NCBI GenBank assembly: GCA_903862845.1
Contig: CAIOZS010000095.1
Location: forward strand, 1-35,406
DNA length: 35,406 nt
Origin: an uncultured Thermoleophilia bacterium
GTDB lineage: Bacteria; Actinomycetota; Thermoleophilia; UBA2241
Reading direction: 5' to 3'
Shown here: piece after piece, positions 25,483 through 33,825 of the stretch
Numbering within the stretch: the first letter of the stretch is position 1
How the letters are laid out: each line of letters starts with the position of its first letter
Notes under the pieces: model-generated
Told to the model about the DNA's origin: nothing
What the model saw: only the letters and a program-made list of their open reading frames with translations
The model's database searches: none
Made by a program: the position numbers and the translations under genes

Positions 25483-27039
25483 GTGCTGGCACCACCGGTC
25501 CCCATAGCCGATCCGGTTCGCCGGCGCCGCATCACACTGGCGGTCGCGCTCATCCTGCTGATCTCGGCGGCGCTGCGCCTGTGGCAGGTGGCCACCCCGG
25601 CCGAGTACATGTTCGACGAGGTGTACTACGCCAAGGACGCCAAGGCCATCGTCGACGGCCGCGTCGGGCCCACGGCGCCTCTGCGCTGGGAGCCCGGCGC
25701 CGAGGTGTCCTGGCCGCACCCGGAGATGGGCAAGTTCGCCATCGCCGCGGGCATCCTGCTGTTCGGCGACCGCGCCTTCGGCTGGCGCTTTCCCGCCGTC
25801 ATCGCCGGCCTCGTGATGCTGGCCTGCGTCTATCCGCTGGCGCGCCGCCTCGGCCTGCCGCCGCCGTGGGCGCTGATCGCCCTGGCGTTTGCCGCCGCCG
25901 ATACGCTGGGCATCGCGCAGTCGCGGATCGCCACGCTGGACGTGTTCGTCGGCGTGTGGAGCGTGCTCTGCATCCTGCTCGCGCTGCGCCATGTCCAGGA
26001 CGGGCGCCACGTGCGCTGGCTGGTCCTCTGCGCCGCCGCGGGCGGCATGGCCGCCGCCACGAAGTGGTCCGGCGGCCTTGCTCTGATTGCGGCGGCCGTC
26101 CTCATCTTCATCGCCTGGCTGCGCGACAGGGCGCCGGCGACGGACGCCGCGGCGGCGCCCGCCCATCTTCTCGGGGACGTGCCCTCGGCACGGCCCGCCT
26201 TCGTGCGCGCGCTCCCCGGGGCGCTGCGCGTCGTCGCCCTGTTCATCCTCATCCCGGCTGCGCTCTACGTCCTCAGCTACGTGCAGTACTTCGCCAGCGG
26301 CCACACGTTCGCCGACTGGTGGGAGCTCCAGCGCCAGGCGGAGTACTTCAGCCTGCACCTCAAGGCCACCCACACCTACGCCTCCCCCGCCTTCACGTGG
26401 ATCGTCGACTACCGTCCCGTGTGGTACTACTTCGTGGGAGGGACGACGTACCGCGGCGTGATCACCATCGGCAACCCGTTCCTCTGGTGGACCGCCACTC
26501 TGGGGCTCATCGCGGCGCCGATCCTCGCGATCCTGCGCCGCACAACGCTCCTGCTGCCGGCGGCGATCATCGTCGTCGTGCTCTACGTGCCCTGGTTTGC
26601 GACCAGCAGGACCTCCTTCATGTACTACATGACGCCGGTCGCGCCGTTTCTCGCCATCCTGGCGGCCGCGGCGCTCCTGACCTTTGCCGGCAAGGCCAGC
26701 CTGCCGCGGCGCGGCGTCCTCGTGATGGCCGCCACGGCCCTCGCCACGGCCGTACTGTGGGACCCCATCGGCCGGGTCGCCGCCTGGGTCTTCTGGCATC
26801 TGCCGCAGCGCGTCGGCCCGGCCTTCGGCTGGGTGGGCGTCGGGGTGGGCATCTTCCTGGCGCTGCTCGTCGTCATCGTTGTGGTCGCCCCGCGGTCGCG
26901 GGGCTGGCGCCCGCTGGTGAGCATGGTGGTGGCCGGCGCGATCGTAGGCATCGCCGTGGCGTTCCTGCCGATCGTGCTCAACATCCCGATCAGCCCCGGA
27001 CACTGGTCTCACATCATGTGGTTCCCCAGCTGGATCTGA
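25483..27039 (+). CDS. GT39-type protein O-mannosyltransferase, copy 1
   Basis: The 518-residue polytopic membrane protein starts at GTG 25483. PMT-family features appear in order: the first transmembrane helix, then the acidic loop motif FDEVYYAKDA with the catalytic-type Asp-Glu pair (about 44-53), then HPEMGKFAIAAG (the PMT HPPLGK motif), and ATKWSGGLALIA further on. The C-terminal half carries PVWYYFVGGTTYRG, ending in helices such as SFMYYMTPVAPFLAIL. Such enzymes move mannose from a polyprenyl-phosphate carrier to Ser/Thr of exported proteins outside the membrane. A paralogue lies at 29622-31115, with two MFS genes between them. A TATAAT element lies upstream. Confidence 0.93.
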   Translation: MLAPPVPIADPVRRRRITLAVALILLISAALRLWQVATPAEYMFDEVYYAKDAKAIVDGRVGPTAPLRWEPGAEVSWPHPEMGKFAIAAGILLFGDRAFGWRFPAVIAGLVMLACVYPLARRLGLPPPWALIALAFAAADTLGIAQSRIATLDVFVGVWSVLCILLALRHVQDGRHVRWLVLCAAAGGMAAATKWSGGLALIAAAVLIFIAWLRDRAPATDAAAAPAHLLGDVPSARPAFVRALPGALRVVALFILIPAALYVLSYVQYFASGHTFADWWELQRQAEYFSLHLKATHTYASPAFTWIVDYRPVWYYFVGGTTYRGVITIGNPFLWWTATLGLIAAPILAILRRTTLLLPAAIIVVVLYVPWFATSRTSFMYYMTPVAPFLAILAAAALLTFAGKASLPRRGVLVMAATALATAVLWDPIGRVAAWVFWHLPQRVGPAFGWVGVGVGIFLALLVVIVVVAPRSRGWRPLVSMVVAGAIVGIAVAFLPIVLNIPISPGHWSHIMWFPSWI

Positions 27040-27053
27040 CAGGCCGCCGGGAC

Positions 27054-28244
27054 GTGGACGTCGAGCGCTCGACCTCTGCGCAGCTCTCCCCGATCTACGC
27101 GGCGCACGCTCTCGTCCACCTTCTGCTCACCCTCTTCCCCGCCGTGCTGTTCATCCTGCGCGCCAAGTCCGGGGAGAGCTACGCGGTCCTCGGCGCTACG
27201 TACGGCGCGGCCCTCCTCGTGTACGGCCTCGGCGCCATCCCCGTGGGGCTGCTCGCCAATCGCGTGCGGCCGCTCACCTTTCTGCGCTTCTCGACGGGCG
27301 CCGCGGCGCTGGCCGCCGCGGCCATCGCCGCGGCGCCCGGTACGCTCTGGTTCGCGGCGGCGCTCGTCGCCCTGGGCGCGGCGTGCTCGGTGCACCACAC
27401 CGCCGCGCTCACCCTCATCACCCGCGCCGGGCGCTCCGATCCGCGCCTCTTCGGGCACTGGGGCATGATGGGCAATCTCGGGCTCGCCATAGCGCCCGCT
27501 TTCGGGGGTTTGCTGGCGGCGTGGGCGGGCTGGCGCCTGCCGTTCGCGGCCGGAGCGGCCCTCGGCCTTTGCGTCACCGCGTGGCTCTGGCTGGGCACCG
27601 GTCACATCGCCGACAATGTCGCCGTGGAGACCCTGGCCGCGGAAGAGCCCCACGACACGCACCTGCCCTCCCTCACCCTGGTCTACATCATCAGCGCCGC
27701 GATCGGCTTCGTGTTCACCGGGTTCGCCGCGTTTCTCCCGGCGATCACCGGCATGCGCGTGGACTTCCTCCCCGCGACCACCGTGGTGCGCGGGGGCATC
27801 GTCGCGTCGCTGGTCTACTCGGTGGGCTTCTTTGGGCAGTGGTGGGGCGGGCACGCCGGCCGCCGCCGGCGCCTGGAGCGCCGCTACACGCTCATCATCG
27901 CGGCCAATGCCGCGTGCCTCTTGGCCGCCTTCTGGTTGCAGGACTGGGGGCTTGTGGTCATCCTCGTCGCCTTCAGCTTCGTGCACTTCAGCACGCAGCC
28001 GCTGGAGAACACGCTGATCGCGCGCTTCACGTCGCATCGCGCGCGCGGCATGAGCTTCGCCGTGAGCTGCGTGCTGGCCTTTGGAGTCGGGTCCGTGGGA
28101 GCGTGGGCCGGCGGGCTCGTGGCCGACGCCGCCGGCGGTCGCCTGCAGTACGTGTTCCTCCTGCTCGCCGCCGTGGCGGGAGTGGCCACGCTGTGCGGCG
28201 TCGCTTTGCAGCGCGTGGCGCGCGGCGCGGGGGAACGGCCGTGA
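27054..28244 (+). CDS. MFS transporter, copy 1
   Basis: The 396-residue product is taken from GTG 27054, 14 bases after the mannosyltransferase stop; the ribosome site is weak (GCCGGG). The sequence has about 12 hydrophobic segments. After the first helix comes FPAVLFILRAKSGESYAVLG, and the loop HWGMMGNLGLAIAPAFGGLL resembles sugar or fosmidomycin-resistance-type MFS carriers. The second half has FFGQWWGGHAGRRRR and FSFVHFSTQPLENTL. The next gene is a clear paralogue with the same landmarks. Substrate is unknown. Position between two mannosyltransferases suggests a link to the envelope or to glycosylation, but this is only context. Confidence 0.9.
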   Translation: MDVERSTSAQLSPIYAAHALVHLLLTLFPAVLFILRAKSGESYAVLGATYGAALLVYGLGAIPVGLLANRVRPLTFLRFSTGAAALAAAAIAAAPGTLWFAAALVALGAACSVHHTAALTLITRAGRSDPRLFGHWGMMGNLGLAIAPAFGGLLAAWAGWRLPFAAGAALGLCVTAWLWLGTGHIADNVAVETLAAEEPHDTHLPSLTLVYIISAAIGFVFTGFAAFLPAITGMRVDFLPATTVVRGGIVASLVYSVGFFGQWWGGHAGRRRRLERRYTLIIAANAACLLAAFWLQDWGLVVILVAFSFVHFSTQPLENTLIARFTSHRARGMSFAVSCVLAFGVGSVGAWAGGLVADAAGGRLQYVFLLLAAVAGVATLCGVALQRVARGAGERP

Positions 28245-29575
28245 GCGGCTCCGCCGCACCCTCGCCCGTCCCCTCCCTCCTGCCCGTGTATCTGGCGCAT
28301 GCCACCACGCACCTGTACATCGGCCTCTTCCCCGCCGTCCTGTTCATGCTGCGCGAGACGTTCTCGGCGAGCTACGGCACGCTCGGGGCGGTATTCACGG
28401 CCGCGATGCTCGCCTACGGCCTGCTGTCGCTGCCGACCGGGCTGATCCTCAACCGCGTGTCGCCGCTGCTCGTCGTGCGCCTCGTGCTCGTCGGCGGCGC
28501 GGCGGCCTGCCTCGCCATCGCGCTGGCGCCCAACGAGATCGCCTTCGCGGTGGCCCTGCTGGCCCTCGGCGTGGCGTGCGGGCCTTACCACACGGCAGGG
28601 CTCACGCTGGTCTCGCGGGTCAGCGGCAACGATGCCCGGCGGCTCGGGCATCACGGCATGGTCGGCAACCTCGGGCTGGCGCTGGCCCCCACGTTCGGCG
28701 CTCTGCTGGCCTGGAGCGTGTCGTGGCGCCTCCCCTTTGCGGCCGCCGCTGTGGTCGGGCTGGGCGTGGCCGGGCTGACCCTGAGGATGCCACGCCCCAT
28801 GGACCCCGGCCTCGCGGCCGGCGCGCCGGGCGACGCAGCGGCCGCGCGCGCCGCAAACGGGACGCGCGCGGCGCAGGTGGAGGTCCGTGAAGGCGCCGTG
28901 GGCTGGGACGTGGACGACCCGACGGCGAGCGGCGCCGCGGCCGAGCCGGGCGAGGCGCCGGCCCGGGCTCCCTCGACCAACCTCACGGCGCTGCTCCTCG
29001 TTTACGCGATCACGATGGCGCTGGGCTTCATCTACCGGGGCTTCGCCACGTACCTGCCGGCGCTGGCCGCGGCGCGCACCGGGGTGCTGCCGGCCACGGC
29101 CGTGCTGCGCGGCGGCATCCTCGCCTCGCTCGTCTACCTCGCCGGCTTCTTCGGCCAGTGGTGGGGCGGTCACCTGGGTGGCCGGCAGCGCGCGGAGACG
29201 CTGTACGCGGTGCTGCTCGGTGCCACCGCCCTTCTGCTGGCCGGCACCTTCTTCGCCGCGGAATGGTGGCTGCTCGTGCTTCTCGCCGCGACCAGCTTCG
29301 TCCATTTCACCACCCAGCCGATGGACAACGTCTTCACGGGTCGCTACACCTCGCTCGGGCACCGCAGTCTCGGCTACGGCACCAGCTTTGCGCTCTCGTT
29401 CGGGGTGGGCTCCTTTGCGGCGCTCGCCGGCGGCGTTGTCGCCGACGCCGCCGGCGGGCGCCTGCAGTACGTGTGGCTCATGCTGGCCGGCGCCGCCGGC
29501 CTCGCGACGGTCTGCGCCGTGGCCCTCGCGGTGCTCGCCCGTGGGCTGCGGCGACGCTCCGTTCCCGGCACGTAG
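28241..29575 (+). CDS. MFS transporter, copy 2
   Basis: The 444-residue product starts at GTG 28241 in a GTGA overlap with the first MFS gene and has GGGGGA upstream. It shares landmarks with copy 1: LFPAVLFMLRETFSASYGTLG, GHHGMVGNLGLALAPTFGAL, FFGQWWGGHLGGRQR and SFVHFTTQPMDNVF. The middle loop carries an extra hydrophilic insert of about 45 residues rich in Ala, Gly and acidic residues (about 185-240). Tandem duplication followed by divergence is the simplest origin. The pair may act on related substrates or as a heteromer; neither is shown. Confidence 0.9.
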   Translation: MSGSAAPSPVPSLLPVYLAHATTHLYIGLFPAVLFMLRETFSASYGTLGAVFTAAMLAYGLLSLPTGLILNRVSPLLVVRLVLVGGAAACLAIALAPNEIAFAVALLALGVACGPYHTAGLTLVSRVSGNDARRLGHHGMVGNLGLALAPTFGALLAWSVSWRLPFAAAAVVGLGVAGLTLRMPRPMDPGLAAGAPGDAAAARAANGTRAAQVEVREGAVGWDVDDPTASGAAAEPGEAPARAPSTNLTALLLVYAITMALGFIYRGFATYLPALAAARTGVLPATAVLRGGILASLVYLAGFFGQWWGGHLGGRQRAETLYAVLLGATALLLAGTFFAAEWWLLVLLAATSFVHFTTQPMDNVFTGRYTSLGHRSLGYGTSFALSFGVGSFAALAGGVVADAAGGRLQYVWLMLAGAAGLATVCAVALAVLARGLRRRSVPGT

Positions 29576-29609
29576 AGCGCCACGGCCGCGCCCGGCGCGA
29601 CGCGGGTGC

Positions 29610-29615
29610 TATCAT
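29610..29615 (+). promoter_or_regulatory. -10 element for a leaderless transcript of the second PMT gene
   Basis: TATCAT ends six bases before the ATG at 29622, and no ribosome site lies between them. A -10 at this distance places the transcription start at or next to the ATG, the usual layout of leaderless mRNAs in actinobacteria. Confidence 0.5.
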
Positions 29616-29621
29616 CGCCGC

Positions 29622-31115
29622 ATGCAGAGCGCAGCCGCCCCAACGAGAGACGGGCCGGCCCCCGCGTGGCCGCGCCGGCGCCGCCTCATCGTGGCGCTCG
29701 TCCTGCTCACCATCGCGCTGTCGGCGGCCGTGCGCTTCGCCGCGCTCGACGCCTTCCCCGGACACGTCTTCGACGAGCACTACTACGCTCATGACGCCGC
29801 AGCGCTGCTGCGCGGCGATCTCGGGCCGCGCGGCGCCGAGAGCTGGCGCCCCGGCGCGGCGCGCTCCGCCGCCCATCCGGAGCTCGGCACGCTCGCCATC
29901 GCCGCCGGCATCGCCCTGCTCGGCGACGGCCCCTGGGGCTGGCGCACGCCTGCCGCTCTGGCCGGCACGCTGCTCATCGCCCTCGTGTACCCCCTCGCCC
30001 GGCGGCTCTTTCTGCCGCCGGTCTGGGCGCTCGCGGCGACGGTCCTGGCCGCCTCGGACACCATGCTCATCATCGAAGCTCGGCTCGCCGTGCTCGACAC
30101 GTTCGTGGCGCTCGGCTCCGCAGCGTGCATCTACTGCGCTCTGCGCGCGACGAGCGCGCCGCACTTCGCGCGCTGGGCGGTGCTCTGCGGCCTTGCCGGC
30201 GGCGCGGCCGTGGCCAGCAAGTGGTCGGGCGCCCTCGCCGTCGTCGCGGCGCTGGTCATCTTGGCGCTGTACGCCCGCCGTCTCGGCCGGCGCAGGCTGC
30301 TCGCCGCGGTCGCCGCGATCCTCGCGCTCAACCTGGGCGTGTACGTCGCGAGCTATGCCGGCTACTTCCTCAGCGGCCACTCACTCGGCGACTGGCTGCA
30401 CCTGCAGCGCTCCATGCTCGGCTTCAACTGGGGGCTGCGCGGCAGCGCGTCGTTCGCCTCACGCCCTCTTACGTGGCTCTTCGATGTGCACCCCATCTGG
30501 TACAAATTCGTCGAGGGCCCTGGGGGCTCGACGGGGCTGATCGCCATCGGCAACCCGCTGCTCTGGTGGGCGGCGGCACTGGCGTTCGTGATTCTCGGCG
30601 TGCAGGCGCTTGTGCGTCGCGACCTGCATCTGGGGCTGACCCCGCTGCTCGTGGCGCTGCTCTACCTGCCCTGGCTGCTGACCTCGCGTCAGGCCTACAT
30701 CTACTACATGACCCCGGTCGTGCCGTTTCTTGCGATCCTGGTCGCCGGCGCGCTGTCTCGCGTCGCCGGGCGGCGCGCGGCGCCGTGCGCGCCTCAGGCG
30801 CTGGGGTTCGGAGGCGGCGCGCTCGTTGCGGCCGCCGCCTTCGGCGTGGCCGGGCTGGGAGAAGGCCTGCTGGGAGATGCGCGCGGCGCGCTCTGGCGGG
30901 GCGCCGCGGCGGCGGCCGGGGTCGTGCTGGCCACGGCCGCCGTGATCGCCGCTCTTCGTGGCCGGGCACGCCGGCGCGCCGTCGCCGCGGCGCTCGCCTG
31001 GGCGTACGTCGGCGCAACCGCCGGCCTGGCCCTGGCGTGGCTGCCGTTTCTGCTGGGCTATCCGGTCGTCTTCGAGTACTACCAGCGCCTGACCTGGTTC
31101 CTCACCTGGAAGTGA
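29622..31115 (+). CDS. GT39-type protein O-mannosyltransferase, copy 2
   Basis: The 497-residue membrane protein starts at ATG 29622, probably leaderless. It is a paralogue of the gene at 25483-27039: VFDEHYYAHDAA carries the Asp-Glu pair, then HPELGTLAIAAG, ASKWSGALAVVA, HPIWYKFVEG and IYYMTPVVPFLAIL. One difference stands out: the family motif HPPLGK, kept as HPEMGK in copy 1, is HPELGT here, so the conserved Lys is Thr. This may change carrier or acceptor use. The gene ends seven bases before the convergent argF stop, with no terminator between. Confidence 0.9.
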   Translation: MQSAAAPTRDGPAPAWPRRRRLIVALVLLTIALSAAVRFAALDAFPGHVFDEHYYAHDAAALLRGDLGPRGAESWRPGAARSAAHPELGTLAIAAGIALLGDGPWGWRTPAALAGTLLIALVYPLARRLFLPPVWALAATVLAASDTMLIIEARLAVLDTFVALGSAACIYCALRATSAPHFARWAVLCGLAGGAAVASKWSGALAVVAALVILALYARRLGRRRLLAAVAAILALNLGVYVASYAGYFLSGHSLGDWLHLQRSMLGFNWGLRGSASFASRPLTWLFDVHPIWYKFVEGPGGSTGLIAIGNPLLWWAAALAFVILGVQALVRRDLHLGLTPLLVALLYLPWLLTSRQAYIYYMTPVVPFLAILVAGALSRVAGRRAAPCAPQALGFGGGALVAAAAFGVAGLGEGLLGDARGALWRGAAAAAGVVLATAAVIAALRGRARRRAVAAALAWAYVGATAGLALAWLPFLLGYPVVFEYYQRLTWFLTWK

Positions 31116-31122
31116 CCGCCGG

Positions 31123-32088
31123 CTATCGGATCACCGCCGCCATGATCGCCTTCTGCGCGTGCAGCCGGTTCTCGGCCTGGTCGAAGACGACCGAATTGGG
31201 CGAGTACAGCACCTCTTCCGTGATCTCCTCGCCCCAGTGCGCCGGGAGGCAGTGCATGACCTTGACCTGCGGGCCCGCGTCGCGCACCAGGTCCATGTTC
31301 ACCTGGAAGGCTTTGAGGGCGGCCAGGCGCACGTCGTGCTCCGCCTCCTGGCCCATGCTCGTGAAGGTGTCGGTGTAGATGACGTCGGCATCCTTCGCCG
31401 CAGCCTGCAGATCGCTGGTGAGCTCGATGGTCGCCCCGGTCTGCGCCGCGTCCGCCCGGGCGCGGGCGATGATGTCCATGTCGGGCCGGTACCCCTCCGG
31501 CGTGCAGATGACGACGTGCATGCCGGTCTTGGCGCCCACCTCGGCCAGCGAATGCGCGACGTTGTTGCCGTCGCCGGAGTACACGAGCTTCACGCCCTCG
31601 AGCCGGCCGCAGTGCTCGCGGATGGTGAGCGCGTCGGCCATGCCCTGGCACGGGTGATGCGTGTCGGTGAGGCCGTTGATCACGGGGATCTGGCCGTACT
31701 CGGCGAGGTCGTCGACGTCCTTCTGGGCGAAGGTGCGGATCATGATGCAGTCGACGTAGCGGCTCATGACGTTGGCGGTGTCTTTGATGGTCTCGCCGAC
31801 GCGCAGCTGGATGTCGCCCGCGCTGAGAAACATGGGCTGAGCGCCGAGCTGCTCGACGCCGATCTCGAAGCTCACACGGGTGCGCGTGCTCGTCTTCATG
31901 AAGATCAGCGCCACGGCGCGGCCGGCGAGCACGGGATGCGGCTCGCGGCGCTTCTGCGCTGCCTTAAGCTCGGTGGCCAGGTCGAGCAGAGCGAGCACCT
32001 CGGCCGGCGAGAAGTCGTGGATGGTGAGGAAGCTGCGGCCGGTGAGGCCGAGCTCGGAGATGCGCTCGCGCAACTGCTGAGCGGTCAT
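31123..32088 (-). CDS. argF: Ornithine carbamoyltransferase
   Basis: The 321-residue product starts at ATG 32088 with AAGGAGG and a five-base gap. It joins carbamoyl phosphate and ornithine to give citrulline, or runs in reverse in arginine breakdown. STRTR (67-71) binds carbamoyl phosphate, HPCQ is at 145-148, SMG (244-246) is the ornithine-specific loop and HCLPAH (279-284) is the catalytic cysteine motif. Length is normal. No other arginine-biosynthesis gene is adjacent. The next genes upstream on the same strand are a GTPase and an ornithine-racemase-like enzyme, so a catabolic version (arcB-like) is possible. Confidence 0.95.
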   Translation of the reverse strand: MTAQQLRERISELGLTGRSFLTIHDFSPAEVLALLDLATELKAAQKRREPHPVLAGRAVALIFMKTSTRTRVSFEIGVEQLGAQPMFLSAGDIQLRVGETIKDTANVMSRYVDCIMIRTFAQKDVDDLAEYGQIPVINGLTDTHHPCQGMADALTIREHCGRLEGVKLVYSGDGNNVAHSLAEVGAKTGMHVVICTPEGYRPDMDIIARARADAAQTGATIELTSDLQAAAKDADVIYTDTFTSMGQEAEHDVRLAALKAFQVNMDLVRDAGPQVKVMHCLPAHWGEEITEEVLYSPNSVVFDQAENRLHAQKAIMAAVIR

Positions 32089-32457
32089 GCGGCCCTCCTT
32101 GGGAGAGACGGTTGACGTATGGACCGCCGCCGGAGGCGGCGCGGCGAAGACCAGACGCCAGGGTCCGGTCCGCGCCGGGACAGCCGCGCCGCGCCTCAGC
32201 GCCGCGGCTTGGTATCAGTTTGCCTCGCGGCCTTCGCGACCCGCGCCCGGTGAAAATGAGCGCTGAGAGCAGGGCCGCGGCGGCGGGGTAGTGCTGTGAG
32301 GGAAGATAAGAAAACTCGGCAGATCCTTGTCTTCCCCCCCGGCGAGCGAGCCTGCGGATGGCCGCGGGCGACGCGACAGTCAAGGAATCCTTATCTTCCC
32401 CTTTCGCACTACCCCGCGCGGGAGCGGCCGGGCCGCGAGACGTGGGCTACTCTTTCC
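32089..32457. other. Intergenic with repeat copy 2
   Basis: This 369-base stretch separates argF from the GTPase gene. It holds the foldback repeat at 32280-32419 and a small hairpin, GCCGCC-GGA-GGCGGC, about 40 bases upstream of argF. No gene is seen. Open frames here are set by the repeat. Confidence 0.65.
32280..32419 (-). repeat. Foldback (MITE/REP-like) repeat, copy 2
   Basis: This is the inverted second copy of the element at 18869-19007, 140 bases long. Its outer arms match over 24 of 28 bases (GCGGGGTAGTGC... at both ends). A second hairpin lies inside: GGGAAGATAAG pairs with CCTTGTCTTCCC. The copies differ by point changes and by one base in a C-run (seven C here, six in copy 1), which breaks any shared reading frame. 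Confidence 0.75.
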
Positions 32458-33780
32458 TCAGATGAACTTGCGCTCGCGGAGGATGTCTTCGAGCGTCGGG
32501 CTGCCGATCTCCTGCAGGTCGTAGGTGACCTGCACGGCCGGCAGCTTGATGTCGATGATGCGGCGCAGGTCCATGGGCGTGCCGATGACGACCACGTCGG
32601 CGCCGGAGGCGTTGATGGTCGTCTCCAGGTCTTTGAGCTGCTGCTCCGAGTAGCCCATCGCCGGCAGCAGCACGCCGACGTTCGGGTACTTGTCGAAGGT
32701 CGCCTTGATCTCCCCGACGGCGAACGGCCGCGGGTCGATGTACTCGGCGGCGCCGAGCTGCTGGGCGGCCACGGTGCCGGCGCCGTACTTCATCTCGCCG
32801 TGCGTGAGCGTGGGGCCGTCCTCGACCACGAGGACCTTCTTGCCGTACACCAGCTCGGGCTTGTCGACGGTCACCGGCGAAGCGCCCATGATGATGCGCG
32901 CCGTGGGATTGACCGAGCGCACGGCGGCCAGCTCGGCGGCGATGCCGGCGCGGTCGGCGGTGTCGATCTTGTTGAGCACGACCACGTCGGCGAGACGGAT
33001 GTTGACCTCGCCGGGGTAATACACGAGGCCGTCGCCGGGGCGATGCGGGTCGGCGACGGTGATGTACAGGTCGGCCTGGTAGAAGCTGAAGTCGTTGTTG
33101 CCGCCGTCCCAGAGGATGACGTCGGCCTCTTTCTCGGCCTCGCGCACGATCGCCTCGTAGTCGACGCCGGCATAGATCACGTTGCCGGCCACGACGTGCG
33201 GCTCGTACTCTTCCATCTCCTCGATGGTGCACTCGTGCTTGGCGAGGTCCTCGACCGTGGCGAAGCGCTGCACGCGCTGCTTCACAAGGTCGCCGTAGGG
33301 CATGGGGTGACGGATGCTGACGACCTTCTTGCCGGCCTCGCGCAGCATGGTCTGGATCTTGCGCGTGGTCTGGCTCTTGCCGGCGCCGGTGCGCACGGCG
33401 CAGACGGCGATCAGCGGCTTCGTGCTCTTGACCATGACCTTGTCGGGACCCATGAGGCGGAAGTCGGCGCCGAGAGCGTTGACCAAGGCCGAACGATGCA
33501 TGACGTACTCGTAGGGCACGTCGCTGTAGGCGAACACGACCTCCTCGACGCCGTGCTTTTTGACGAGCGCGGGCATCTCGGACTCGTCGTGGATGGGGAT
33601 GCCGTCGGGGTAGAGCTCGCCGGCGAGCTCGGCCGGGTACTTGCGGTCGTTGATGTACGGGATCTGAGTGGCGGTGAACGCCACGATCTCGTAGGCCTCG
33701 TTGCCTCTGAAGTAGGTGTTGAAGTTGTGGAAGTCGCGGCCCGCGGCCCCCATGATCAGGACTTTCGTTCTGTGCGCCAT
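32458..33780 (-). CDS. GTPase of the cyclic-2,3-diphosphoglycerate-synthetase family
   Basis: The 440-residue product is taken from ATG 33780, with AGGAG and a five-base gap; a GTG two codons upstream overlaps that site. The N terminus (VLIMGAAGRDFHNFN, about 7-21) is a Rossmann-like fold. A P-loop TGAGKSQTTRK lies at 131-141, WDGGNNDF at 224-231 and NKIDTAD at 270-276, the GTP specificity motif. The best match by memory is the family named after the methanogen enzyme that closes 2,3-bisphosphoglycerate (COG2403-type predicted GTPases). Bacterial members are often annotated this way without proof. It lies between argF and an ornithine-racemase-like gene on the same strand, which argues for a role in ornithine or arginine metabolism rather than cyclic phosphoglycerate. 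Confidence 0.85.
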   Translation of the reverse strand: MAHRTKVLIMGAAGRDFHNFNTYFRGNEAYEIVAFTATQIPYINDRKYPAELAGELYPDGIPIHDESEMPALVKKHGVEEVVFAYSDVPYEYVMHRSALVNALGADFRLMGPDKVMVKSTKPLIAVCAVRTGAGKSQTTRKIQTMLREAGKKVVSIRHPMPYGDLVKQRVQRFATVEDLAKHECTIEEMEEYEPHVVAGNVIYAGVDYEAIVREAEKEADVILWDGGNNDFSFYQADLYITVADPHRPGDGLVYYPGEVNIRLADVVVLNKIDTADRAGIAAELAAVRSVNPTARIIMGASPVTVDKPELVYGKKVLVVEDGPTLTHGEMKYGAGTVAAQQLGAAEYIDPRPFAVGEIKATFDKYPNVGVLLPAMGYSEQQLKDLETTINASGADVVVIGTPMDLRRIIDIKLPAVQVTYDLQEIGSPTLEDILRERKFI

Positions 33781-33825
33781 GCTCACTCCTGTGGTTGCAG
33801 GTCCCTCCGCGCCACGATCCTTATG

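Noticed and set aside
25047-27053. Upstream extension of the first MFS gene's open frame back to 25047
   Set aside because: It overlaps the mannosyltransferase gene in another frame and reads as low-complexity Arg/Pro/Ala. The MFS sequence starts only after 27054.
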